This document shows positions 28,984 to 35,740 of a stretch of 64,000 nucleotides of DNA, in pieces; the first letter of the stretch is position 1; every line of letters begins with the position of its first letter. A program made the translations under genes and the position numbers. The stretch is from Myxococcaceae bacterium JPH2 (GTDB lineage Bacteria; Myxococcota; Myxococcia; Myxococcales; Myxococcaceae), in the NCBI GenBank assembly GCA_016458225.1, contig JAEMGR010000006.1, forward strand, positions 62,001 through 126,000. Reading direction: 5' to 3'. The notes beneath the pieces were generated by a model, which saw only the letters and a program-made list of their open reading frames with translations, did no database searches and had not been told where the DNA came from.

Positions 28984-29004
28984 CGCGGCCTCGGTGGGGC
29001 ACGC

Positions 29005-30294
29005 TCACATCCACTTCCCGATCGTGCCCAGCAGCTGACCTGTCTGGATGTCGAAGACGTCCAGCCAGGTCCAATGGGGGACGTACAGGCGCCCCCCCTG
29101 GAGCCACAGCGCGTTGGGCGGGGTGCCGTCCTTCGAGCCCGGGATGGGCACATCCCAGACCACGGCGCCGGTCCGGATGTCTCGGCGAGTCAGTCGCATG
29201 CCTCCCGCCTTGAGGCCGTACCCGAGGTAGAGCGCGTCCGGCGTGACTTCCACCGCCTCGGAGACACTCTCCGCGAGCAGCAGCGGATTCATGTCCGCGA
29301 CCAGTCCATGCCACAGGGGCTTCGGCGCTTGCGCCTCGAACACGGCCGCCATGGGGACCGAGGAGCCGGGGGAGCGAGAGCCCATCACCAGTCGAAGGTC
29401 TCCGACCCGGTAGACCATCCGAGGCTCGAAGCCGGCGATGTCGGGGACCTTGCGCGGCGCCTCACAGCGAGTGGACAGCGCGCGCGGGCGGAACATGGAG
29501 CAGGTCATCTCTCCCAGGGGCTGCTTCGCGCAGGACGGCGGGGGCTTGGGCGCGGGACGGGACGTGCCGCTCGGCACGTCGAGCTGGAGATGCTGACCAT
29601 CCTCCACCTCCACCCAGAGGGAGTGGAGGTCGCCCGCGGGGACGCACAGGTAGCTCGGCTTGTCTGACAGCGGCACGCGCCCGAGGGTCCGGCCCGTCGC
29701 TGGCTCCAAGATGCGCAGCGCTCCGGGCTCGGTCATCACCAGCCGCCCGGCTTGCTTCGCGACCCAGGTCCTCGACATCACGTCGGAGGCGGGTCCTTCT
29801 GGGGCCACCTCCCACAGCTTCGCGAAGGTCTTTCCGTCGAACGCGGCCACCAGCTCGCGCAGGGTCCCACCGGCCTGCAGCGGGATGGCGCGCACGGGTC
29901 CGATGATGTCTTCCGTCCCGTCTCCGTTGAGGTCCATGGCGACAGGGCCGTTGGCCGCGTCCCAGTGGATGTTCTCCACGGGGAGCTCCTTGGGCGGAGG
30001 CACGGGGCGCGTCGCCACGCGAGGTGGAGTTGCCCGCGGAGGAGGGTTGCCGGGGCTCTGGATGAGGAACGCCACCGCGCCAGCGCCGCCCACGACGAAC
30101 ACGATCGCAGCGACCGTTACTCCCATGACGGACGACGACGAGGGGGGTGGAGGTCGGGGCGCCCGAGCTGGGGCGCCGTTCAGGTCGATGGAGGCGCCGC
30201 AGTAGCCGCAAGTGTAGAGCGTCTGACCCGCGACGAGGGGGAAGGGGGCCTTGCAGGAGGGACAGCGGGCCGCGCGCGCGCCGAGGGAGGGCAT
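29005..30294 (-). CDS. Zinc-ribbon membrane protein with beta-propeller-like domain
   Basis: 429 residues. The N-terminus is a zinc ribbon, CPSCKAPF and YTCGYCGAS (two CxxC pairs at about 14-36), presumably cytosolic. A Pro/Ser-rich stretch and one membrane helix (about 57-81) follow, then a Pro-rich linker. The periplasmic part (about 110-429) has FG-GAP/PQQ-like features: VAMDLNGDGTEDIIGPV, RLTRRDIRTGAVVWDVPI and a closing DIQTGQLLGTIG, which suggest an outer-face beta-propeller. The architecture of ribbon, helix and propeller suggests a sensor or scaffold rather than an enzyme. It is convergent with the preceding secreted-protein gene. Confidence 0.68.
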   Translation of the reverse strand: MPSLGARAARCPSCKAPFPLVAGQTLYTCGYCGASIDLNGAPARAPRPPPPSSSSVMGVTVAAIVFVVGGAGAVAFLIQSPGNPPPRATPPRVATRPVPPPKELPVENIHWDAANGPVAMDLNGDGTEDIIGPVRAIPLQAGGTLRELVAAFDGKTFAKLWEVAPEGPASDVMSRTWVAKQAGRLVMTEPGALRILEPATGRTLGRVPLSDKPSYLCVPAGDLHSLWVEVEDGQHLQLDVPSGTSRPAPKPPPSCAKQPLGEMTCSMFRPRALSTRCEAPRKVPDIAGFEPRMVYRVGDLRLVMGSRSPGSSVPMAAVFEAQAPKPLWHGLVADMNPLLLAESVSEAVEVTPDALYLGYGLKAGGMRLTRRDIRTGAVVWDVPIPGSKDGTPPNALWLQGGRLYVPHWTWLDVFDIQTGQLLGTIGKWM

Positions 30295-30368
30295 GGCGGG
30301 GGTTCTATCACCTGGGCCCGTCCCGCCCCCGGCGATGATCCGGGGGCGGGTGGGGGAGGCACGGGGGA

Positions 30369-31085
30369 CTAATCAACCTTGCAGATGGCGGGCGCGGCGA
30401 GGTCGGGCCGCATCAGCTTGAACGGCTGGAGGAGATCCGGGACGCGCAGGAGGGCGTCACGGCAGTTCGCTTCGTCGTTGCCCTGGATGCTGACCTTGAA
30501 GCTGCACTCCTGGGCGCCCTCGCAGACGCTTCGGGCCAGTCGCGCGTAGCACTCGGTGGCCTGCGCGCAGGTGCCGCCGTTCACATGCACGGAGGCGGAG
30601 GTGGAAGCGCCCGAGACAGACGCCGTGGCGGATCCGCCGGTGATGGACGCCGTCGCGGTGCCCGCGGTCACGGACGCGGTGGCCGTGGGCTCGGTGGGGG
30701 CGGCGGCGGTGACGAGCAGTCGGGTGTTGAGCTGGTCCTGAGCGCAGGCGTAGAGCGCCTCGCCCTTCTGTCGCGCCGCCGTGAACCGGGCATCCAGTTC
30801 GGGGGCGGGGACCGCCTTGTCATCCACCACGACTTGCAGGGTGTAGGTGTCGCTGCCGTCGTAGCGATAGTAGAGCGTGGAGGCCGCGTCGTAGCGGACG
30901 CTCACGCCGTCCGGGTCCATGGGCTGTGATTCGAGACCTTGCTGGGTGGCACAGGCGGCGAGGTTCGAGCGGGTCTCGGTGGCGCGGCTGGAGTCGACCG
31001 GCAGCGAGTAGTACTTGCTGGCGCCGCACGCGGCCAGCGACAGACACAGGGACGACAGGGCCAGGCCCCGGATGAGGCGGATCAT
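30369..31085 (-). CDS. Lipoprotein with Ser/Thr/Ala repeat segment
   Basis: 238 residues. The lipoprotein signal ends SLAACGAS (Cys about 20). The N-terminal half contains RYDAASTLYYRYDGSDTY and a predicted beta-rich domain. The middle (about 135-170) is a repetitive segment with units such as TASVTAGTATASITGG and SATASVSGAS, probably an extended surface stalk. The C-terminal part holds four or more cysteines (CAQATECYARLARSVCEGAQ). An AAGGAG site lies 9 bases before the ATG at 31085. A 10-bp hairpin sits in its leader. The family is not recognised. Confidence 0.62.
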   Translation of the reverse strand: MIRLIRGLALSSLCLSLAACGASKYYSLPVDSSRATETRSNLAACATQQGLESQPMDPDGVSVRYDAASTLYYRYDGSDTYTLQVVVDDKAVPAPELDARFTAARQKGEALYACAQDQLNTRLLVTAAAPTEPTATASVTAGTATASITGGSATASVSGASTSASVHVNGGTCAQATECYARLARSVCEGAQECSFKVSIQGNDEANCRDALLRVPDLLQPFKLMRPDLAAPAICKVD

Positions 31086-31108
31086 GGATGCATGCTCCTT
31101 GGTGGAAA

Positions 31109-31136
31109 TGACTCCGCGAGCGCATCCGCGGAGTCA
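31109..31136 (-). terminator. 10-bp hairpin between two minus-strand genes
   Basis: TGACTCCGCG and its exact complement flank an 8-base loop. On the minus strand it follows the Cys-rich-repeat gene by 105 bases and is succeeded by TTTCC, so it may terminate that transcript. It also lies 24 bases before the next ATG and could act as a 5' leader structure. Confidence 0.4.
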
Positions 31137-31240
31137 GCGCCTTGACGCGGGCGCCTGCTGCCCATTCAACCCAGATTCAGGAATGGGGCAAGGAAGGCGG
31201 TCGTCAAACCGGGGGGCTTTGGGGGGAGGGGGAGGATGCG

Positions 31241-31942
31241 TCAGCGGGTACCGAGACCGCAGATGCTGGGCTGCCCGTGGCAGGAGTGGCCCGACTCGAT
31301 TTCGCAGACACTGTTGCAGCCGTCGCCGGAGAGCTGGTTGCCGTCGTCGCACTGCTCGGCACCCGAGGTGTAGCCGTCACCGCAAACAACGGGGCGAACC
31401 GTCTCCACCGCGTCGATCGTGAAGACCGAGGCCACCACACCCCGGATGCGCACGTACCGATACGCCTGGGGGGACGCCGGGTAGTGCACCACCGCGACAT
31501 GGGAGCCCAGCCCCAGCTCCAGCAGATTCGCAGGCGTGGTGGCGAGCACGTGGCCTGACGCACTGATGAAGTCCACCTGCGCCAACACCGCCACGTTGAG
31601 GCCGTTGTAGTAGATCTTCAGGTTGCCGTTGCCCTCCTCGCCCGCGCCCATGTCGAGCACGAGCGCAGTATTGAGCAGGCCCACGACGGTGGCGGTGAGG
31701 CCGTCGGGGGCGCCCAGGACGTTGAACGCGTTGAGCACGACGGACGTCGTCGCGGGGGAGATGGCGTCCGCGTAGGGATCGCCACCCGGAGTGAGGGAGA
31801 ACGCCTCGCTGGACTCCTCGGGAGGCGGGGCATCGGACACGTAATCCTGCTCGGCGGGACTGCTGTCCCACGCACCCAGCAAGCCAGCGGCCAGGAGGGG
31901 ACCCAGGACACGTGACAGCGTGATGCTCTGACGCTTGCTCAT
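31241..31942 (-). CDS. Exported protein with C-terminal Myxococcus Cys-rich repeat
   Basis: 233 residues. A signal-like N-terminus (RVLGPLLAAGLLGAW) precedes an acidic Pro/Glu-rich linker and a beta-rich domain (about 50-185), in which YPASPQAYRYVRIRGVVAS resembles a discoidin or jelly-roll edge. The C-terminus (about 190-231) is one copy of the repeat known as TIGR02232/DUF4215: CGDGYTSGAEQCDDGNQ and SGDGCNSVCEIESG. These repeats decorate myxobacterial surface proteins. No MYXO-CTERM sorting tail is present. The residue where a lipobox Cys would be expected is Trp (see findings). A GGAGT site precedes the ATG. Confidence 0.75.
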   Translation of the reverse strand: MSKRQSITLSRVLGPLLAAGLLGAWDSSPAEQDYVSDAPPPEESSEAFSLTPGGDPYADAISPATTSVVLNAFNVLGAPDGLTATVVGLLNTALVLDMGAGEEGNGNLKIYYNGLNVAVLAQVDFISASGHVLATTPANLLELGLGSHVAVVHYPASPQAYRYVRIRGVVASVFTIDAVETVRPVVCGDGYTSGAEQCDDGNQLSGDGCNSVCEIESGHSCHGQPSICGLGTR

Positions 31943-32607
31943 GTGGACTCCAATTCACCCGGTGGATGGGATGGGGCGGCTGGGTGTGAGCCTTTTCTGT
32001 GGAGGAGCCTCATCCCGGGCCCTTCATCGCCGAGTCGAGGCGTCACGGTCTCACGAGGAAAGCCTCCCTATCGGGTGCTCGACACAGAATGAGATGGAAT
32101 GCTTGCCGCGAGACGTGGACACACCTGGAATTTGCTGCTCAGTCCACGCTGTCTTCCATCAACCCCGTCTGGAATCAGTCGCAAACGAGCAGCCGTGCGT
32201 GCTCGCGCGACGTCTCACGCAAGGGAACGCCGCCGCCGAGCGCCCAGGGAACCCCTGAAGAGAGGCCTCATCCTGAGGCGCGTCGTCGCGGGGGGCTCCA
32301 GGCCGAGTGCCCAGAGGTGGGGCGGGGCGCTCCTGTGAGAGCGGACCTCCCACCGTGCGCCGGGCCCGGGTGCGCCGGACCCTGGCCGAAAGGACACGGG
32401 TGCGCGCGGCCCCGCCTGGGCGATGAATGACAACACTTGCTCGATGGCCCTGCGGCGCGGTGGCGCAAGGCGAGCGGTCCATGCCTCCAAGGAAGGAGGG
32501 GGCGCGGGACCGCGCGCACGAAGGCGCGCCGTGAAGTTGATTTCTCAAAAGGAGATCAGGGACAGTTCCTTGGGTTCCAGTGCTCATCCCAGACACGGAG
32601 TCATGCC
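31943..32607. other. 665-bp divergent intergenic region
   Basis: Lies between the Cys-rich-repeat gene and a divergent lipoprotein gene. Several short frames run through it on both strands, but none has a ribosome binding site, signal or family resemblance. The right part is extremely GC-rich. The last 100 bases, with AAAGGAGATCAGGG around 32550, probably hold the promoter and leader of the next gene. I see no RNA gene. Confidence 0.5.
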
Positions 32608-33204
32608 ATGCAAGGATTCAAGTGCGCAGTGGGTCTGCTCGCCGTCCTGTCTCTGTCCGCCTGTGGTTCCGAGGGCGAGCCGCAGGATTCCCAGACACTG
32701 GCGGCCCAGTCGCAGCGACTGACGACCGGGACATCGCAGGGCTGTTCCTTCACCATCGCTTCGACCGCGCTGTCGATGAGCCCGCCGTACTACCGGGTGG
32801 ACCTGGCGCGCGCGGCCTCGGCGACGTGCACGGCGGACACGGTGACGTTGGGCTATTCGTACACCACACCGGTCATCTCGTTGGCGGCCAATGACCTGGG
32901 AGTGGCGGTGAGCTTCGCCTACCGAGGCAGCCCGAGCCCGGCCGGCAACATCCAGTGCAAGGTCAAGCATGTTGCCCCGGACACGCTGAGCATCGTGCGT
33001 GACACGGACCTCGTGGTGAACTTCGGCGCGGGCAACGTCAACTCGTGCAGCCTCTCCATCTCGGGGGATGGGACGACGCTGACGGCCTCGGGGACGAAGA
33101 CGGGCCCGTTCCCGGGACAGACGGGAACGGGCGGCACCTACTACATCGCCACGTACGCGAACTTCTTCACCAGCACCACGCCCCCCACCTACGTGGGCTT
33201 CTGA
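32608..33204 (+). CDS. Small lipoprotein, beta-rich, unknown function
   Basis: 198 residues. A lipoprotein signal ends SLSACGSE (Cys about 19), then a Gln/Ser-rich linker. The mature domain is rich in Thr, Ser and Val, with alternating strands such as TVTLGYSYTTPVISLAAND and VNSCSLSISGDGTTLTASG. Four cysteines (CSF, CTA, CKV, CSL) could make two disulfides. It ends without a membrane or sorting tail. Probably a surface lipoprotein with an immunoglobulin-like fold (inference). I chose the ATG at 32608; the frame extends upstream to 32437 without signal features. The next genes are convergent. Confidence 0.62.
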   Translation: MQGFKCAVGLLAVLSLSACGSEGEPQDSQTLAAQSQRLTTGTSQGCSFTIASTALSMSPPYYRVDLARAASATCTADTVTLGYSYTTPVISLAANDLGVAVSFAYRGSPSPAGNIQCKVKHVAPDTLSIVRDTDLVVNFGAGNVNSCSLSISGDGTTLTASGTKTGPFPGQTGTGGTYYIATYANFFTSTTPPTYVGF

Positions 33205-33236
33205 GTCACCCGCCGAAGGGCTCCGTGTTCGTGTGC

Positions 33237-33569
33237 TCAGCAGTCCTTCCAGGCTGCGCTCTCGTACACGGAGTTTCGGACTCGGCACTGATACTTCGCG
33301 AAGGTGGTGCAGTTGCCGTACTCCACATTCGGGTAGGGCCCGGCCAACGGTTGGTTCTTGCACTTGATGTAGCAACACGCCTTGAACTCACCCACTTCGC
33401 CCGTGCTCGACGCGTCGTCCGGAGCCGATGACGGCCGCCCGAGGAGGACTTCGAGTCGGGAGGATGGCTCCCCTTGCGCCACGGCGGAGTCGGGTGCCTC
33501 GCCGCCACAGCCGAACAGCGAGACACCGCTCGCGAGAATCACCACCACGTCACGATAGGAAGTCTTCAT
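33237..33569 (-). CDS. Small Cys-rich lipoprotein, second of a tandem pair
   Basis: 110 residues. The lipoprotein signal ends SLFGCGGE (Cys about 19-20). The C-terminal half carries the Cys-rich unit CCYIKCKNQPLAGPYPNVEY, then NCTTFAKYQC, with a final WKDC at the very end. All six cysteines align with those of the adjacent upstream gene, as do the GPxPxVxY and W-x2-C elements, so the two are paralogues. Its ATG lies 7 bases after the stop of that gene with no clear ribosome binding site, which suggests translational coupling. Function is unknown; a disulfide-stabilised secreted module is likely. Confidence 0.65.
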   Translation of the reverse strand: MKTSYRDVVVILASGVSLFGCGGEAPDSAVAQGEPSSRLEVLLGRPSSAPDDASSTGEVGEFKACCYIKCKNQPLAGPYPNVEYGNCTTFAKYQCRVRNSVYESAAWKDC

Positions 33570-33576
33570 GGAGGAC

Positions 33577-33873
33577 TCAGCACTTCTTCCAGACGTTGCC
33601 GCGATAGGGGAGGTGCTTCTGACCACAGAAATAATTTCCGTACTCAGCGCAGAGATTGTATTTGACCTTGGGGAAGGGGCCATACCAGGTCCCATTGCAT
33701 TGGACGTTGCAGCAGATGGCGCTGTCCTCGACCTCGTCCTCCTGAGGAGCCGCGGCCCAGGAGGTTTCGGATTCATCGGAGGCGACTTCGTCTTGCGGCG
33801 TCGCGGGGCCACAACCCCATGCGAGCGCGCTCCCAACCGCGAGCAGGCAGAGTCCTTTGAAGCAAGATGTCAT
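33577..33873 (-). CDS. Small Cys-rich lipoprotein, first of a tandem pair
   Basis: 98 residues. Lipoprotein signal ending ALAWGCGPA, then an acidic linker (DEVASDESETSW). The C-terminal unit, CCNVQCNGTWYGPFPKVKY, NLCAEYGNYFC and WKKC, matches the downstream paralogue, sharing all six cysteines. GAGGT precedes the ATG at 33873. A perfect 17-bp Fur-like palindrome is centred 63 bases upstream, so the pair may be iron- or metal-regulated. Possible roles are a metal-responsive surface protein, a predation toxin or a binding module; nothing in the sequence decides between these. Confidence 0.65.
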   Translation of the reverse strand: MTSCFKGLCLLAVGSALAWGCGPATPQDEVASDESETSWAAAPQEDEVEDSAICCNVQCNGTWYGPFPKVKYNLCAEYGNYFCGQKHLPYRGNVWKKC

Positions 33874-33927
33874 GGGACCTCGGGGGAGGCTCTGGGGGAG
33901 TTCGGAGGACCCGAGCCTTGATCCTCC

Positions 33928-33944
33928 ATGACAATGATTGTCAT
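33928..33944. promoter_or_regulatory. Fur-family operator candidate
   Basis: ATGACAAT-G-ATTGTCAT, a perfect 17-bp palindrome that contains TGACAATGATTGTCA. Its centre agrees with the Fur 7-1-7 consensus TGATAATnATTATCA at all but one base per arm. It lies 55 bases upstream of the tandem lipoprotein operon and 220 bases before the divergent gene. A Zur or PerR relative could also bind. Confidence 0.6.
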
Positions 33945-34163
33945 TGCGGGCCGCGGTCGCCAGCGCAGCTCAGGTAAGCGCGGTCTGGAAATGACAGTTT
34001 TCCCCGGAGTCGTGCGGAATTGCCCAGCCACCTTGCCCCATGGGCGTGACGTCCCATTTTCGTACGCGAGTCCTGCTTTCCAAGAACGCGCCGAGGGGCA
34101 GTCGCGAGTCCGGATTCCAAGGAATCGGCTGTAGGCGCAGCACGCCTGTGCTACGGATGGGGT

Positions 34164-35507
34164 GTGGAACAGAAAGACAGCGCGACCCGCATCGTTCCCT
34201 ATGTGGTGCCCTCGACGTACCCCATCGTCCCGGGGCTGGCCCGAGAACTCGGGCATGGAATCTGGGCGGTGCTCGTCCAGGACCTGGATGGGATGGTCAC
34301 GGGACTCCAGCCGGCGGACCTCGCGTCACTTGGCGCGGACTCCATCGAAGCCGCATGGAAACAGGCCCTCGCGCAGCTCGACACGTTCTTCTCGAAGGAG
34401 GTCCAGGCCCGCCTCTACTCGGACGACCCGAGCCTGCCTTTCATCGTGCTGTCGGGGCCGTGGCTCGTCGCCACCTGCATCGTCCTGCCGCGCCTGCACA
34501 CCTTCTCCGCGCGCGTGCTGAAGACGCCGGAGCTGCTGGTCTCCATTCCTCATCGCCAATCGCTCGTCATCTTTCCCAAGGGCGACGTGAAGTCCCGCGA
34601 GCGGATGCGCGAGCGGATTCGCGAGGTGGACTCGGGCGCGCCCAAGCCGCTCACGTTCGAGCTGTTCAACCTCTCCGAGTCCGGTGTGACGCCGTTCGAC
34701 GAGCCGACGAACCCAAAGGACGCCGCAAGCAAGAAGCCCGCGGCGAAGAAGCCCGCGGACAAGAAGGCCTCGAGCAAGAAGAACCCCGCCGAGTCCGTGG
34801 AGGCCGCCGAGTCACGCCTCCATGTGCAGCTCCCGCCCGAGTATCGGACCTGGGCACTCGACCGGAAGCAGTACGCGCCTGGGGCCAAGTACGTGGAGGT
34901 CCGCGCGCCCGAGCAGCTCGCGTGGATCTCGGGCGAGGACCATCCGCTCGAGAATGACCTTCTCCTGGTGGGCAGTCGGCAGTCCGACCTCCTCGTCTTG
35001 CGCATCAAACGCTGGCAACAAGGCGAGGGCGGCGCCTCCGCCACGCTGAACCCCACGGTCTATCGCGTCGACTCCATGAAGGAGGGCGCCAGGCCGGTGA
35101 AGCTCGCCGATGACTTTCTGGAGCTGATGGTGCGCGTCGGGCCCGCGCCCACGCAGGATGTCCGCGCCGATGCCGAGCGCCGCCGCACCGCGCAGGTGCT
35201 GCTGGGCATCCATCCGTCGCAGAAGTCCTTTACGGACGAGGAGCGCGCCGTGGCCATGCGCCGCCATCCGACGCTGTTCTCCGCCGCGCAACTGTTCGAG
35301 GAGCTGACGGATCCGCGCTTCCGCTTCCTCCGGACGCCCGAGTTCCTGCTCGCGACGGGCGTGGCGCTGGGCCTCGAGAAGAACCCGGTCCGCCTGTTCG
35401 ATCGCTTGATGGGCATCTACCTGCGAACCGAGAAGCTCCAGGACGAGAGTTCACGCGACGCCCTCGCGGACGCGGTGCGCAACGGCCTGGCGACCTTGGA
35501 GCCGTGA
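34164..35507 (+). CDS. Cytosolic two-domain protein with Lys/Ala-rich linker, unknown function
   Basis: 447 residues with no signal or membrane segment. The N-terminal domain (about 1-180) contains LVSIPHRQSLVIFPKGD, which weakly recalls DUF1444-type proteins. A basic low-complexity linker (about 185-215) repeats KKPAAKKPADKKASSKK, like histone H1 tails. The C-terminal part includes LPPEYRTWALDRKQY and PEQLAWISGED, and ends in a helical region with LRTPEFLLATGVALGLEKNP. Start is the GTG at 34164. Both family links are tentative. The linker hints at nucleic-acid or polyanion contact. It stands alone. Confidence 0.6.
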   Translation: MEQKDSATRIVPYVVPSTYPIVPGLARELGHGIWAVLVQDLDGMVTGLQPADLASLGADSIEAAWKQALAQLDTFFSKEVQARLYSDDPSLPFIVLSGPWLVATCIVLPRLHTFSARVLKTPELLVSIPHRQSLVIFPKGDVKSRERMRERIREVDSGAPKPLTFELFNLSESGVTPFDEPTNPKDAASKKPAAKKPADKKASSKKNPAESVEAAESRLHVQLPPEYRTWALDRKQYAPGAKYVEVRAPEQLAWISGEDHPLENDLLLVGSRQSDLLVLRIKRWQQGEGGASATLNPTVYRVDSMKEGARPVKLADDFLELMVRVGPAPTQDVRADAERRRTAQVLLGIHPSQKSFTDEERAVAMRRHPTLFSAAQLFEELTDPRFRFLRTPEFLLATGVALGLEKNPVRLFDRLMGIYLRTEKLQDESSRDALADAVRNGLATLEP

Positions 35508-35571
35508 CGGCCGCGCGCCAGCGGCGCTGTGTCGAGCACGCAACAGTGAACGCGCGCGCTCGACCGTTTCA

Positions 35572-35601
35572 TTGGCATTCTTGATTTGCTTGAAATATAG
35601 G
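35572..35601 (+). promoter_or_regulatory. Housekeeping-type promoter candidate of the subtilase gene
   Basis: TTGGCA, an 18-bp spacer and TATAGG lie in a locally AT-rich stretch about 140 bases before the subtilase ATG. The predicted transcript would start near 35608 and carry a leader of about 130 bases that includes the 10-bp hairpin at 35686. Confidence 0.4.
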
Positions 35602-35685
35602 TAAATCGCTTCTGTCGTGAATGGCCTGTTTGCGCCTGGGTGTCGGCGAGTCATTCGTGGGAGCGGGTGTCCAGGTGCGGCAGCG

Positions 35686-35713
35686 CTGGAGACGTTTGGG
35701 AAGACGTCTCCAG
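35686..35713 (+). promoter_or_regulatory. Leader hairpin upstream of the subtilase gene
   Basis: CTGGAGACGT and its perfect complement flank an 8-base loop, ending 27 bases before the ATG at 35741. It could be an mRNA structure that affects translation or stability, or a DNA palindrome bound by a regulator. It is not followed by a U-tract, so a terminator is less likely. Confidence 0.45.
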
Positions 35714-35740
35714 GCACTCGAATACAGGGAGCACCGACAC

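Noticed and set aside
30500-30710. Ser/Thr/Ala repeats as a DNA tandem repeat or CRISPR-like array.
   Set aside because: Units are irregular, short and translated within a lipoprotein; no conserved repeat or spacer structure.
29005-31085. A mobile element or phage cargo region suggested by consecutive unknown genes.
   Set aside because: No transposase, integrase, terminal repeats or shift in base composition; exported unknown proteins are normal in myxobacteria.
35571-35592. Sigma-54-like TTGGCATTCTTGATTTGC before the subtilase gene.
   Set aside because: GG and GC are 12 bases apart; the spacing must be 10. A sigma-70-type reading fits better.
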